A stretch of 64,000 nucleotides of DNA. Origin: Mycolicibacterium litorale (lineage in GTDB: Bacteria; Actinomycetota; Actinomycetes; Mycobacteriales; Mycobacteriaceae). The position numbers and the translations under genes are program-made. The stretch is from positions 3,038,001-3,102,000 of the forward strand of contig NZ_AP022586.1 in assembly GCF_010731695.1 (NCBI RefSeq), given 5' to 3'. Below, one piece after another: positions 36,728 through 47,649 of the stretch (its first letter is position 1; every line of letters starts with the position of its first letter). The notes below the pieces were generated by a model, which saw nothing but the letters and a program-made list of their open reading frames with translations, was not told the DNA's origin and searched no databases.

Positions 36728-37036
36728 ATGCTCGCCGACACTGTGCTCGCCGATACCGGCGCCATCCGCGCGCTCGCCCACACCGACGCCGCGCACTCCG
36801 CCGACCTCGCCGCCGCGGCCGCCGCCCTGGCCGCCGTCCCGGTCGCCGCCGCAACGCGATCGCTGGGGCCGGTCGGTGCGGCCTTCCTCGCCGCACTGGC
36901 CGATGCGGCGGCCGCCGGGTCCGCCGATGCCGCCGCGCTGGCCGAACGTCTGACCGGCGGTGCGGCGACCGCCGCCGGTTCGGCCGGCGCGTACGACGAC
37001 GTGCAGATCCGCTCCGCCGCACTGTTCGGGGCGTGA
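36728..37036 (+). CDS. EspC-like (DUF2580-type) small helical protein
   Basis: 102 residues, Ala-rich and all-helical. The pattern of an N-terminal helix ([17 protein letters not shown]), a central [14 protein letters not shown] helix and a terminal [13 protein letters not shown] segment resembles EspC/DUF2580 proteins associated with type VII secretion. The usual YxxxD/E export motif is not present in exact form (YDDVQ follows the Tyr). It starts 50 bases from the divergent upp gene and ends three bases before the WXG-like/NlpC gene. Assignment is by pattern only. Confidence 0.6.
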   Translation: MLADTVLADTGAIRALAHTDAAHSADLAAAAAALAAVPVAAATRSLGPVGAAFLAALADAAAAGSADAAALAERLTGGAATAAGSAGAYDDVQIRSAALFGA

Positions 37037-37039
37037 GCC

Positions 37040-38143
37040 GTGCCGAGCGCCCTGGTGGCCGCACTGTCCGCACCGCTGCGCGAGGTGCGCGCGCTGGTCG
37101 GCCCGGGATGGCCGGACGGCTCCGGCGGCCCGCCTGCCGCAGCGCTGACCGGGGTGCGCGACACGCTGGCCGGGGTGTCGGCGGCCACGCGGACGGCGTG
37201 GCAGCGCGCCGGTGACGGCTGGGCCGGGACGGCCGCGGAGCAGGCGGGGGCGTTCGCGGCGGTCACCGCGTCGGCGGTCAGCGAGTTGGCCGAGCGCACC
37301 GGGCGGCTCACCACGGGCACCCGGGAAGCCGGCGCCGCCGTCGCCCGCGCGGGAGCGCGTCTGGAGGACATCGTCGCCCGCTTCGAGGCGCGGGCCGCCG
37401 CGCTCGAACCCCATCTGGACACCCCGGGCGTCGCCGAGGAACTCATCGACGAGGCGCGACGGGCCCTGCGCGAAGCGGTCGCCGTGGTCGAGGAGCTGCG
37501 CACCGAACTCGACACCCACGCCGGTGCGCTGACGGCCGCGGGGGCGGGCCCGCCCGCGCCGACGGTTCCGGCCGGCTTCGGCGGCGGCGGCGCGCCGCTG
37601 TCGGCACTCGGATCGGGAGGCCGGCCGGGCAGCGCGACACCGCAGGCCGCCCTGGCGTCGCTGGCCTCACCCGCCGATGCGGCGGGAACCGGCGATGCGG
37701 CCGGCACCGGGGTGGCCACCCCTCGGCCCGACCCCGGGCTGTTCGGCGACGGCGTGGCGGTGCGGCTGCCCGACGGCAGCACGGCGACGGCGCCCAACGC
37801 GGTCGCCGCCGATGCGGTGCGCCACGCGCTGACCCAGTTGGGCGTGCCCTATCAGTGGGGTGGCACCACCCCGGGAGTCGGCCTGGACTGCAGCGGTCTC
37901 ACCCAGTGGGCCTACCGCGAGGCCGGCCTCGAGCTGCCCCGGCTGGCTCAGGAACAGGACGTCGGCGCCGCCGTCGACGCGGGCTCACTGCGCCCCGGAG
38001 ATCTCGCGGTGTGGGACGGGCACGTCGCGATGATCGTCGGTGACGGCGTCATGGTCGAGGCGGGCGATCCCGTCAAACTCTCGGCGATTCGGACAACCAA
38101 TGCGGGACAGGGCTTTCAGGGCTTCTGGCGACCGACCGCCTGA
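37040..38143 (+). CDS. WXG100-like/NlpC-P60 fusion, putative peptidoglycan endopeptidase
   Basis: 367 residues. Residues ~1-150 are a helical hairpin with a WAG turn at 61-63 ([15 protein letters not shown]), resembling WXG100/ESX substrates. Residues ~170-250 are a Pro/Gly/Ala-rich linker. The C-terminal NlpC/P60 domain has Cys284 in [12 protein letters not shown], His328 in WDGHVAMIV and Glu340, the Cys-His-Glu spacing of RipA-type D,L-endopeptidases. No Sec signal is visible, so type VII export would fit the N-terminal fold. GTG start, three bases after the EspC-like gene. Confidence 0.82.
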   Translation: MPSALVAALSAPLREVRALVGPGWPDGSGGPPAAALTGVRDTLAGVSAATRTAWQRAGDGWAGTAAEQAGAFAAVTASAVSELAERTGRLTTGTREAGAAVARAGARLEDIVARFEARAAALEPHLDTPGVAEELIDEARRALREAVAVVEELRTELDTHAGALTAAGAGPPAPTVPAGFGGGGAPLSALGSGGRPGSATPQAALASLASPADAAGTGDAAGTGVATPRPDPGLFGDGVAVRLPDGSTATAPNAVAADAVRHALTQLGVPYQWGGTTPGVGLDCSGLTQWAYREAGLELPRLAQEQDVGAAVDAGSLRPGDLAVWDGHVAMIVGDGVMVEAGDPVKLSAIRTTNAGQGFQGFWRPTA

Positions 38144-38438
38144 TCCGGGCGTCGGCGACGCCCTTGACCGCGCGCGGCGCCGGGCGGCCGCGCTCGAGGA
38201 GGCGATCGACGCGCTGAGGGCGGTGCGGGGCCGGGCGCGATCGGCCGACGGTGTCGCGGAGATCGTGGTCGACGGCCGCGGCAGGCTGGTGTCGGTGACG
38301 TTGGCCGACGCGGTCACGCGGCTGCCGGCCGCGCGCATCGCGTCGCTCGTCCTGGAGACGGCGCAGGCGGCGGCCCGAAGTGCGACGGCACACCGGCACG
38401 CGGTGCTCGACGACTTGGTCGCAGACCTCGGTCGTTAG
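38100..38438 (+). CDS. YbaB/EbfC-like small protein
   Basis: 112 residues. The core from about residue 20 (DALDRARRRAAALEEAIDAL, then VAEIVVDGRGRLVSVTL and a final helix) follows the YbaB/EbfC pattern of helix, two-strand sheet and helix. YbaB-like proteins such as EspL occur in ESX loci. The only in-frame start is ATG 38100, overlapping the preceding gene by 44 bases, so the first ~15 residues are uncertain. Third member of the EspC-like/NlpC cassette. Confidence 0.6.
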   Translation: MRDRAFRASGDRPPDPGVGDALDRARRRAAALEEAIDALRAVRGRARSADGVAEIVVDGRGRLVSVTLADAVTRLPAARIASLVLETAQAAARSATAHRHAVLDDLVADLGR

Positions 38439-38441
38439 GCT
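38436..38441 (+). promoter_or_regulatory. -10 box TAGGCT, leaderless promoter for Rv3311-type gene
   Basis: TAGGCT ends seven bases before ATG 38449 and overlaps the stop codon of the YbaB-like gene. Confidence 0.5.
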
Positions 38442-38448
38442 GTGCCGC

Positions 38449-39723
38449 ATGGCTGCTGACATCGTGCCGGTTCGGCTCGGGCTGACCAAGGGCGACCTCT
38501 ACACACTGTGGGCTCCGCGCTGGCGGGATGCCGGTGACGAATGGGAGGCCTTCCTCGGCAAGGACGAGGACCTCTACGCGTTCGAGTCGGTGGCCGATCT
38601 GGTGGCCTTCGTACGGACCAACACCGACAACGACCTGACCGACCATCCGGCGTGGGAGAAGCTCACCGAGGCGTCGGCACACCGGCTCAAGCCGAGCGAG
38701 GACCGCGAGTACGACCTCGTCGGGGTTCCGGAGGCCGCGGCCGAGAAGGTCAGCGAGACCGCCGTCGAGACCCTGCACCGGGCGCTGGCGATCGCCTCGG
38801 CCATCGGGTCGGTGTGCGATCTGCCCGCGGTGGCCAAGTTCTTCAACGGCAATCCGATGCTCGGCACGCTGGGCGGCGGCAGCGAAGCGTTCAAGGGCCG
38901 CAGCGGCCGCAAGCGCTGGGCCGAGATCGAAGCGGTCATCGGCCGCGGCTGGGACGGCGTGCTGGACGCGATCGACGAGATCGTCACCACCCCCGACGTC
39001 GACGTGGCCGCATCCGAGAAGGCCGCCGCGGAGCTCGAGCAGCCGGCGCCCGAGCCCGAGGAGGACGAGGAGGTCGACGCGGCGGCCACCGTCGAGGAGA
39101 CCGAGGACGCCGGGACGGACAGTGAGGAGTCCGAGGCGGTGGAGTCGCCCGCGGCGGCCGCGGTGCTCGGCGGCGACGAGGACTTCTGGCTCAAGGTCGG
39201 CATTGATCCGGTGCGGTTGATGACCCGGTCGGGCACCTTCTACACGCTGCGCTGCTACCTCGAGGACGAGCCGGTGTTCCTCGGCCGCAACGGACGCATC
39301 AGCGTGTTCGGCTCCGAGCGCGCGCTGGCCCGCTACCTGGCCGACGAACACGACCACGACCTGTCGGATCTGGCCACCTACGACGACATCCGCACCGCGG
39401 CCACCGACGGCTCGCTCGAGGTGGAGGTCACCGACGAGAACGTCTACGTGCTCAGCGGACTGGCCGACGACATCGCCGACGGCCCCGACACCATCGACCG
39501 CGACCAGCTGGAGCTGGCGCTGGAACTGCTGCGCGACGTCGGCCGGTACGCCGAGGACAACACGGTCGACAAGACGCTGGACCAGGGCACCGCGCTGGGC
39601 GCCTTCGTCACCTACGCACTCGACCAGGACGCCACCGAACGCCCTGAGCCGCCGTATGCCGAGGCGGTGCAGCAGTGGGAGGCGCTGGAGGCGTTCGTCG
39701 AATCGCGGTTGCGTCAGGAGTGA
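38449..39723 (+). CDS. Conserved acidic mycobacterial protein (Rv3311 type), unknown function
   Basis: 424 residues, matching Rv3311 in position and size. Two related globular parts (about 1-180 and 235-424), each containing an LYTLW/FYTLR-type strand and an L..F/L..YL helix, are joined by a Glu/Asp-rich linker at about 190-235. The repeat-like pairs are YTLWAPRW...FESVADLVAFV and YTLRCYLED...FGSERALARYL, which suggests an internal duplication. No catalytic motif, signal peptide or membrane segment. Function unknown. Confidence 0.85.
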   Translation: MAADIVPVRLGLTKGDLYTLWAPRWRDAGDEWEAFLGKDEDLYAFESVADLVAFVRTNTDNDLTDHPAWEKLTEASAHRLKPSEDREYDLVGVPEAAAEKVSETAVETLHRALAIASAIGSVCDLPAVAKFFNGNPMLGTLGGGSEAFKGRSGRKRWAEIEAVIGRGWDGVLDAIDEIVTTPDVDVAASEKAAAELEQPAPEPEEDEEVDAAATVEETEDAGTDSEESEAVESPAAAAVLGGDEDFWLKVGIDPVRLMTRSGTFYTLRCYLEDEPVFLGRNGRISVFGSERALARYLADEHDHDLSDLATYDDIRTAATDGSLEVEVTDENVYVLSGLADDIADGPDTIDRDQLELALELLRDVGRYAEDNTVDKTLDQGTALGAFVTYALDQDATERPEPPYAEAVQQWEALEAFVESRLRQE

Positions 39724-39801
39724 CCCGGGGGGCGACGGGAATAGGTGACATGTCACCGATTGTTGGGACGGATATCCGCAACCCACGATCGGAGACACGT
39801 C

Positions 39802-40548
39802 ATGAAGCAACTGGAGAACAAGACCGCCCTCGTCACCGGGGCCACGTCGGGCATCGGACTGGCCACCGCACAGCGACTGGCCGCCGAGGGCGCTCACGTG
39901 TTCCTCACCGGCCGCCGCCAGGAGGCGCTCGACGCCGCCGTCGCATCGATCGGTGACGCCGCCACCGGAATCCGCGGTGACGTGTCCCGTCCGCAAGACC
40001 TCGAGGCGGTCGTGGCGGCGATCGCGGCGCGAGGCCGCGGTCTGGATGTCCTCTTCGCCAATGCCGGCGGCGGCGAGTTCGCCGCCCTGCCCGACATCAC
40101 CCCGGAACACCTGCAGTCGACGTTCGGCACCAACGTCTTCGGCACGGTCTACACGGTGCAGGCGGTGCTGCCGTTGCTTCGCGAGGGAGCCTCGATCGTG
40201 TTGACGGGTTCGACCTCCGCTCACAACGGAACGCCGGACTTCAGCGCCTACGCCGCATCGAAAGCGGCCATCCGCTCGTTCGGCAGGACGTGGGCGGCCG
40301 AGTTGGCCGGCCGCGGCATCCGGGTCAACACGGTCACACCGGGAGCGACCGAGACGCCAGGGCTCAAGGGGCTGGCTCCGAGCGGTCAGCAACAGGGAAT
40401 GCTCGACGCGATGGCCGCCGAGATCCCGCTGGGCCGCCTCGGCAGGCCCGAGGAGATCGCCGCGGCCGTGGTGTTCCTGGCGTCGGATCAGAGCAGCTTC
40501 GCCACCGGCAGCGAACTGTTCGTCGACGGCGGCGCCGAGCAGATCTGA
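39802..40548 (+). CDS. Short-chain dehydrogenase/reductase
   Basis: 248 residues. TGATSGIGLATA binds cofactor; TGRRQE with two Arg after strand 2 suggests NADP(H). LFANAGGG, the Ser in VLTGSTSAH and YAASKAAIRSF complete the active site. It resembles stand-alone glucose/3-oxoacyl reductase-like SDRs found next to MarR or TetR regulators. GGAGACACGTC precedes the ATG at 39802. The convergent marR gene ends one base away. Confidence 0.87.
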   Translation: MKQLENKTALVTGATSGIGLATAQRLAAEGAHVFLTGRRQEALDAAVASIGDAATGIRGDVSRPQDLEAVVAAIAARGRGLDVLFANAGGGEFAALPDITPEHLQSTFGTNVFGTVYTVQAVLPLLREGASIVLTGSTSAHNGTPDFSAYAASKAAIRSFGRTWAAELAGRGIRVNTVTPGATETPGLKGLAPSGQQQGMLDAMAAEIPLGRLGRPEEIAAAVVFLASDQSSFATGSELFVDGGAEQI

Positions 40549-40549
40549 G

Positions 40550-41062
40550 TCACGACCGTCGCCGCGGCCGGTCCTCGTCGATGTCCGGCCGCGGCAACGT
40601 GCCGTTGCGCAGGATCGACTCGTACGCCGCCTCGAGGATGTCGGCCAGCGCGTGGTCCTGTGCCGGGGTGAGATCGGCGAAGAACAGCGCCTTCACCCGG
40701 GCCGCGTGCCCCGGCGCGGCGGCTTCGAACTCACGGCGGCCGTGGTCGGTCAGCACGACATCGGTCGCCCGCCGGTCCCCGTCGGACTCCAACCGCTCCA
40801 CGAGTCCGCGGCGGCTCATCCGCTGCAGGTGATGCGAGAGGCGGCTGCGTTCCCAGCCGATCGTCGTCGCCAGCACATTGACCTGGGCGCGATCCCGCGG
40901 CGCGTTGGTCAGGGCGTTGAGCACCGTGTAATCGGCGAGGGACAGACCGCTGTCGCTCTGCAGCTGCCGGTTCATCTCGTACTCGAGCCGGTGGTAGACC
41001 CGCATGTAGGCCAACCATGCGCGGCGCTGGGACGGGTCGAGTCGACGGTCGTCGTCGCTCAC
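40550..41062 (-). CDS. MarR-family regulator coupled to add
   Basis: 170 residues. The HTH region is [19 protein letters not shown], then [19 protein letters not shown], and the wing is [15 protein letters not shown]. The GTG at 41062 overlaps the add stop codon by four bases (GTGA), so it is translated from the add mRNA. It could regulate the convergent SDR gene or the nucleoside genes. The arrangement of a MarR gene behind add is not present in M. tuberculosis as I recall it. Confidence 0.85.
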   Translation of the reverse strand: MSDDDRRLDPSQRRAWLAYMRVYHRLEYEMNRQLQSDSGLSLADYTVLNALTNAPRDRAQVNVLATTIGWERSRLSHHLQRMSRRGLVERLESDGDRRATDVVLTDHGRREFEAAAPGHAARVKALFFADLTPAQDHALADILEAAYESILRNGTLPRPDIDEDRPRRRS

Positions 41063-42147
41063 CCGAGCAGGACCGCGTACCGCGGCTTGATGACGTCGTC
41101 GATGAGCGCGAGCCGCTCGTCGAACGCGATGAACGACGACTTCATCGCGTTGATCGTGAAGCGCGCCAGATCGCTCCAGCCGTAACCGAACGCCTCGACC
41201 AGGCGCAACATCTCCTGGCTCATCGTGGTGTCGCTCATCAGCCGGTTGTCGGTGTTGACCGTGACCCGGAAGCGGCTGCGGGCGAGCAGGTCGAAGGGGT
41301 GCTCGGCGATGCTGGCGACCGCGCCGGTCTGCACGTTCGAACTCGGGCACAACTCCAGCGGGATTCGCTTGTCGCGCAGGATGCTCGCCAGCCGGCCCAG
41401 CTTCACCTGCCCGTCGGGCGCCACCGTGATGTCGTCGACGATGCGCACGCCGTGCCCCAGCCGGTCGGCGCCGCAGAACGCGATGGCCTCGTGGATGGAC
41501 GGCAGGCCGAACGCCTCGCCGGCGTGAATCGTGAAGCGCGCGTTGTTGCTCCGCATGTACTCGAAGGCGTCGAGGTGGCGGGTGGGCGGGTAGCCGGCCT
41601 CGGCGCCCGCGATGTCGAACCCGACGACGCCGCGGTCGCGGAACCGGATGGCCAGTTCGGCGATCTCGCGCGACCGGGCGGCGTGGCGCATCGCGGTGAC
41701 CAGGCAGCGCACCGTGATCGTGCGGCCCGCGCTGGCGGCGGCCTTCTCCCCGTCGGCAAACCCGGCCAGCACGGCGTCGACCACCTGATCGAGGGTCATC
41801 CCGCCTTCGATGTGCAGTTCCGGGGCGAACCGCACCTCGGCGTAGACGACGTTGTCCTCGGCGAGGTCCTCCACGCATTCGAACGCCACCCGGTGCAGTG
41901 CGTCGGCGGTCTGCATCACCCCCACGGTGTGGGCGAACGGTTCGAGGTAGCGGACCAGCGATCCGCTGTGGGCGGCGGTGCGGAAGAACGACGCGAGCTC
42001 GTCGACGTCATCGGCGGGCAGGTCGTCGTATCCGGTCTGGGCGGCCAGGTCGAGCACCGTCGACGGGCGCAGCCCGCCGTCGAGGTGGTCGTGCAGCAGC
42101 GCCTTGGGCGCCTGGCGGATGTTCTCCAACGTCAGCGGTGTCGTCAT
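41059..42147 (-). CDS. add: Adenosine deaminase
   Basis: 362 residues, TIM-barrel metallo-deaminase. The zinc site is [12 protein letters not shown] plus [10 protein letters not shown]; the catalytic Glu is in that HAGE motif, and DRLGHGVRI and [14 protein letters not shown] supply the further His and Asp. It converts (deoxy)adenosine to (deoxy)inosine, the substrate of purine nucleoside phosphorylase encoded 9 kb away. ATG 42147 has GAGGAG nine bases upstream. It shares a strand with deoA and cdd, separated from deoA by 37 bases. Confidence 0.95.
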   Translation of the reverse strand: MTTPLTLENIRQAPKALLHDHLDGGLRPSTVLDLAAQTGYDDLPADDVDELASFFRTAAHSGSLVRYLEPFAHTVGVMQTADALHRVAFECVEDLAEDNVVYAEVRFAPELHIEGGMTLDQVVDAVLAGFADGEKAAASAGRTITVRCLVTAMRHAARSREIAELAIRFRDRGVVGFDIAGAEAGYPPTRHLDAFEYMRSNNARFTIHAGEAFGLPSIHEAIAFCGADRLGHGVRIVDDITVAPDGQVKLGRLASILRDKRIPLELCPSSNVQTGAVASIAEHPFDLLARSRFRVTVNTDNRLMSDTTMSQEMLRLVEAFGYGWSDLARFTINAMKSSFIAFDERLALIDDVIKPRYAVLLG

Positions 42148-42184
42148 CGGCACATGCTCCTCACATTCGCTGTTTCGACCCTCT

Positions 42185-43513
42185 TCAGACCGTCCTGGTG
42201 ATCCGATCGATGATCAGCGGACGGTGCGGCGGCGCGCTGTCCCCGACGGTCCAGGCGCCGTCGAGTTCGGCGCGGGCAGGACCGATCCGGGCCGGGGTGT
42301 CGGTGTAGAGGGTGAACAGCGACTCGCCCGCGCGGACCGGCTCACCGGGACGGCGGTGGATGCGCAGGCCGGCGCCGAACTGCACCTGCTCACCGGGTGC
42401 CGAGCGGCCCGCCCCGAGCCGCCACACCGCCAGACCCACCGCCATCGCGTCGATGTCACCCATGGTGCCATCGCGCGGTGCCGTGACGGTGTCGCTGTGG
42501 GCACCGATCGGCAACGCGTCGGTGTCCAGCGCGCCGACGTCCCCGCCCTGCGCCGCGACGAGGGCGCGGAAGCAGTCCATCGCGGTGCCGTCGCGCAGCG
42601 TCTCGGCGGGGTCCTTCGCGTCGAGTCCCGCGGCGTCGAGCATCTCGGCGGCCAGCGCCACCGTCAGGTCGACGACGTCGGAGGGTCCGCCGCCGGCCAG
42701 GACCTCCAGCGATTCGGCGACCTCGACCGCGTTGCCGACGGCCCGGCCGAGCGGCACCGACATATCGGTCAGCAGAGCGCGGGTCACCAGTCCGTGGGCC
42801 TCGCCCAACTCGACCATGGTGCGGGCCAGTTCGCGGGCCTGGTCCTGGTCGGGCAGGAACGCCCCCGACCCGACCTTGGTGTCGAGCACCAGCGCCCGTG
42901 CGCCTTCCGCGATCTTCTTGCTCATCACCGAACTCGCGATCAACGGCAGCGACTCGGTGGTGGCGGTGACGTCGCGCAGCGCGTAGATCTTGCGGTCCGC
43001 CGGGGCCAGCTCTCCCGCGGCGAAGATCGCCGCCCCGATCTCGCTGAGTTGTTGGCGGATCCGCGATTTGGACAGTTCGGCGGAGAAACCGGGGATGGCT
43101 TCGAGCTTGTCGAGGGTGCCGCCGGTGTGCCCGAGGCCGCGGCCCGCGGCCTGGGGCACCGCACCGCCGCAGGCCATCACCACCGGCACCAGCGGGATCG
43201 TGATCTTGTCACCCACCCCGCCGGTGGAGTGCTTGTCGACCAGTGCGAGCGGGCGGCCATCAGAGCCGGGGCGCCGAAGATCGGTGAAGTCGAACCGCTC
43301 CCCCGAGGCCACCATCGCCGCGGTCCAGCGCGCGATCTCCGCGGCGGACATCCCCCGCAGGAAGATCGCCATCAGCAGCGCCGACATCTGCTCGTCGGCC
43401 ACCTGCCCCCGGGTGTAGGCGTCGATCACCCAGTCGATCGCCGCGTCGGTGAGCACGCCCCCGTCGCGTTTGACCCGGATGACCGTCGGCGCATCGAAGG
43501 TGAAGTCCGTCAC
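42185..43513 (-). CDS. deoA: Thymidine phosphorylase
   Basis: 442 residues, pyrimidine nucleoside phosphorylase family. The phosphate-binding [12 protein letters not shown] loop, the [20 protein letters not shown] signature, and KVGSGAFLP are present; the C-terminal barrel-sandwich domain ends with [14 protein letters not shown]. It releases 2-deoxyribose-1-phosphate from thymidine/deoxyuridine. It overlaps cdd by four bases (ATGA), so cytidine deaminase supplies its substrate within one operon. Confidence 0.95.
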   Translation of the reverse strand: MTDFTFDAPTVIRVKRDGGVLTDAAIDWVIDAYTRGQVADEQMSALLMAIFLRGMSAAEIARWTAAMVASGERFDFTDLRRPGSDGRPLALVDKHSTGGVGDKITIPLVPVVMACGGAVPQAAGRGLGHTGGTLDKLEAIPGFSAELSKSRIRQQLSEIGAAIFAAGELAPADRKIYALRDVTATTESLPLIASSVMSKKIAEGARALVLDTKVGSGAFLPDQDQARELARTMVELGEAHGLVTRALLTDMSVPLGRAVGNAVEVAESLEVLAGGGPSDVVDLTVALAAEMLDAAGLDAKDPAETLRDGTAMDCFRALVAAQGGDVGALDTDALPIGAHSDTVTAPRDGTMGDIDAMAVGLAVWRLGAGRSAPGEQVQFGAGLRIHRRPGEPVRAGESLFTLYTDTPARIGPARAELDGAWTVGDSAPPHRPLIIDRITRTV

Positions 43514-43935
43514 GGCTTTTCCTCCTCAGGAAGGCGGTTGCGGCGGGCGAGGTCGTCGGGGCCGAAGGCGTCCGGTAGCAGCTTGCGCAGCGGCCGAGGG
43601 CCGAGCGGATGGTCGATCAGTAGATCCGGTCCGCCGTGTTCGAGGAGCACCTGACGGCAGCGACCGCACGGCATCAGCACCTCGGCGTCGGGGCCCACAC
43701 AGGACAGTGCGATCAGCCGTCCGCCGCCGCTGGAATGAAGGGCGCAGACCACAGCGCACTCCGCACAGAGACCCAGGCCATATGAGACATTCTCCACATT
43801 GCATCCGGCCACCGTCCGGTGATCGTCGACCAGAGCAGCCGCCCCGACCGGAAACCCCGAGTACGGGGCATAGGCTCGCGCGGAGGCATCAATTGCCTTG
43901 CGCCGCAACATCTCCCAGTCGATATCCCGAGACAT
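43510..43935 (-). CDS. cdd: Cytidine deaminase
   Basis: 141 residues, tetrameric-type cytidine deaminase. Zinc ligands and the catalytic Glu are in LCAECAVVCAL and MPCGRCRQVL; YAPYSGFPVGAAA and GCNVENVSYG bind substrate. It produces (deoxy)uridine from (deoxy)cytidine. ATG 43935 has GGGAG upstream; an in-frame extension to 43983 is possible but lacks family similarity. A TAGGGT -10 box on the minus strand (44008-44013) gives a leader of about 65 bases. Confidence 0.94.
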   Translation of the reverse strand: MSRDIDWEMLRRKAIDASARAYAPYSGFPVGAAALVDDHRTVAGCNVENVSYGLGLCAECAVVCALHSSGGGRLIALSCVGPDAEVLMPCGRCRQVLLEHGGPDLLIDHPLGPRPLRKLLPDAFGPDDLARRNRLPEEEKP

Positions 43936-44076
43936 TCCCGCTCCCTCGCCGCGCCTCTGAATGGATTCCGAAAATCCCGTCACGGGGCCCGACGTGACGG
44001 ATAGGCAACCCTAACTTCTGCCCTCTGAGCGGGGCATACGGCAACACGCTAGTTCGTTCAGCAGTACAAAGGGGTT

Positions 44077-44082
44077 TAGAGT
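44077..44082 (+). promoter_or_regulatory. Candidate -10 box TAGAGT for sdhCDAB
   Basis: TAGAGT fits TANNNT; a transcript from about 44089 would have a leader of roughly 78 bases ending in the GGAGG ribosome site before the sdhC ATG. A short GCCCC/GGGGC hairpin (44084-44100) lies across the predicted start. The cdd promoter faces away in the same 231-base gap. Confidence 0.35.
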
Positions 44083-44166
44083 CGCCCCGAGGTTTGGGGC
44101 AGTGGTTCAGGCCAGCAGAGGTTCTCGTACCCGCCCCAAGCGTCCACCGATGGCGTTGGAGGACCA

Positions 44167-44595
44167 ATGAGTACTGCGACAACAGCGGATACCGACGTTC
44201 CGTCGCCGCGATCCAAACCGTCCCGCCGGCGCACCCTCTACCGCGGTGACCCCGGTATGTGGTCGTGGGTGCTGCACCGAATCTCCGGGGCGGCGATCTT
44301 CTTCTTCCTGTTCGTGCACGTGGTCGACACCGCGCTGGTGCGGGTCAGCCCCGAGGCCTACAACGCCGTCATCGAGACCTACAAGAGCCCGATCATCGGC
44401 CTGATGGAGATCGGCCTGGTCGCCGCGGTGCTCTACCACGCGCTCAACGGCATCCGCGTCATCCTCATCGACTTCTGGTCCAAGGGCGCGCGCTACCAGC
44501 GGCAGATGCTGTGGGTGGTGGCGGGCGTGTTCATCACAGTCCTGATCGCGTCGGTAGGCGTGATCGGCATGCACATGGCGGAGCGATTCCTATGA
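44167..44595 (+). CDS. sdhC: Succinate dehydrogenase cytochrome b subunit SdhC
   Basis: 142 residues with three membrane helices. LHRISGAAIFFFLFVHVVD is the conserved quinone/heme-binding start of helix 1, with further His in LYHALNGIRVILID. It anchors the complex and helps bind menaquinone. The ATG at 44167 has TTGGAGGACC upstream. It overlaps sdhD by four bases (ATGA). Corresponds to Rv3316. Confidence 0.95.
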   Translation: MSTATTADTDVPSPRSKPSRRRTLYRGDPGMWSWVLHRISGAAIFFFLFVHVVDTALVRVSPEAYNAVIETYKSPIIGLMEIGLVAAVLYHALNGIRVILIDFWSKGARYQRQMLWVVAGVFITVLIASVGVIGMHMAERFL

Positions 44596-45065
44596 GCTCG
44601 AACCCCTACGACCACGTCAGCGACCGGGGCGGGCCCGCGCCCGTGATGCAGCGCAGCCACGACCGGCCGCCGAGCCTGGACAACCCGAGGGCACCCAAGC
44701 GCGCGGGCGGCATGCCGAACTTCGAGAAGTACGCATGGCTGTTCATGCGGTTCTCCGGCCTGGTGCTGGTGTTCCTGGCGCTCGGCCACCTGTTCATCAT
44801 GCTGATGTGGGACCAGGGCGTGTACCGCATCGACTTCAACTACGTCGCCCAGCGGTGGTCCTCGCCGTTCTGGCAGACCTGGGATCTGCTGCTGCTGTGG
44901 CTGGCCCAGCTGCACGGCGGCAACGGCCTGCGGGTGATCATTTCCGACTACGCCCGCAAGGACTCGACGCGGTTCTGGCTGAACTCGCTGCTCGCGCTGT
45001 CGATGATCTTCATCCTGGTACTCGGCACCTACGTGCTGCTGACGTTCGACGCGAACATCTCTTAA
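44592..45065 (+). CDS. sdhD: Succinate dehydrogenase membrane anchor SdhD
   Basis: 157 residues. A hydrophilic N-terminal ~45 residues (Pro/Arg-rich) precedes three membrane helices; WLFMRFSGLVLVFLALGHLF holds a His positioned for heme or quinone binding, and LHGGNGLRVIISDY matches SdhD proteins. Pairs with SdhC. The ATG at 44592 overlaps the sdhC stop; an upstream in-frame extension lies in sdhC coding sequence and is not used. Confidence 0.94.
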   Translation: MSSNPYDHVSDRGGPAPVMQRSHDRPPSLDNPRAPKRAGGMPNFEKYAWLFMRFSGLVLVFLALGHLFIMLMWDQGVYRIDFNYVAQRWSSPFWQTWDLLLLWLAQLHGGNGLRVIISDYARKDSTRFWLNSLLALSMIFILVLGTYVLLTFDANIS

Positions 45066-45079
45066 GGACTTGAGCCCAC

Positions 45080-46834
<1,755 letters not shown>

Positions 46835-46836
46835 CG

Positions 46837-46872
46837 ATGAGCCGCTTGCGCGAAGAGAAGAGTTTCCAGTGA
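46837..46872 (+). CDS. Possible 11-residue leader peptide coupled to sdhB
   Basis: ATG at 46837, two bases after the sdhA stop, opens MSRLREEKSFQ and its TGA stop overlaps the sdhB GTG start (GTGA). The sdhA-sdhB gap is otherwise only 34 bases. The arrangement would couple sdhB translation to a mini-ORF instead of directly to sdhA. It has no clear ribosome site of its own, so this is tentative. Confidence 0.3.
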   Translation: MSRLREEKSFQ

Positions 46873-47645
46873 GCGCACCAGCAATCACCAAGGACGAAGC
46901 CACCACTCCCCCCGTGCCCGAGGGGGCGGTGATGGTGACGCTGAAGATCGCCCGGTTCAATCCGGAGGATCCCGACGCCGCCGGCTTCCAGAGCTTCCGG
47001 GTGCCGTGTCTGCCCACCGACCGGCTGCTCAACCTGCTGCACTACGTCAAGTGGTACCTCGACGGCACGCTGACGTTCCGCCGGTCCTGCGCGCACGGCG
47101 TGTGCGGGTCCGACGCCATGCGGATCAACGGCGTGAACCGGCTGGCGTGCAAGGTGCTGATGCGCGACATGCTGCCCAAGAAGGCGAGCAAGCAGCTCAC
47201 CATCACCATCGAGCCGATCCGCGGCCTGCCCGTGGAGAAGGACCTCGTGGTCGACATGGAGCCGTTCTTCGACGCCTACCGCGCGGTCAAGCCGTACCTG
47301 ATGACCAGCGGTAACCAGCCGACCAAGGAACGCATCCAGAGCCAGGTCGACCGCGCCCGCTACGACGACACGACCAAGTGCATCCTGTGCGCGGCGTGCA
47401 CCACGAGCTGCCCGATCTACTGGACCGAGGGGTCGTACGTGGGTCCGGCCGCGATCGTCAACGCCCACCGGTTCATCTTCGACAGCCGCGACGAGGGCGC
47501 CGCCGAACGCCTCGACATCCTCAACGATGCCGACGGGGTGTGGCGCTGCCGTACGACGTTCAACTGCACCGAGGCGTGCCCGCGTGGCATTCAGATCACC
47601 CAGGCGATCCAGGAGGTCAAGCGCGCGCTGATGTTCGCGCGCTAG
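46869..47645 (+). CDS. sdhB: Succinate dehydrogenase iron-sulfur subunit SdhB
   Basis: 258 residues. The [2Fe-2S] cysteines are in RRSCAHGVCGSDAM, with a later Cys in RLACKVL; the C-terminal ferredoxin domain has CILCAACTTSCP and CRTTFNCTEACPRGI for the [4Fe-4S] and [3Fe-4S] centres. It carries electrons from SdhA to the membrane anchor. The GTG at 46869 gives the expected length; in-frame upstream codons lie in sdhA. Confidence 0.96.
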   Translation: MSAPAITKDEATTPPVPEGAVMVTLKIARFNPEDPDAAGFQSFRVPCLPTDRLLNLLHYVKWYLDGTLTFRRSCAHGVCGSDAMRINGVNRLACKVLMRDMLPKKASKQLTITIEPIRGLPVEKDLVVDMEPFFDAYRAVKPYLMTSGNQPTKERIQSQVDRARYDDTTKCILCAACTTSCPIYWTEGSYVGPAAIVNAHRFIFDSRDEGAAERLDILNDADGVWRCRTTFNCTEACPRGIQITQAIQEVKRALMFAR

Positions 47646-47649
47646 CCCG

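Noticed and set aside
44000..44019. IdeR-like iron box between cdd and sdhC
   Set aside because: On the minus strand TTAGGGTTGCCTATC matches only about 12 of 19 consensus positions, too weak to call; it also overlaps a likely -10 box.
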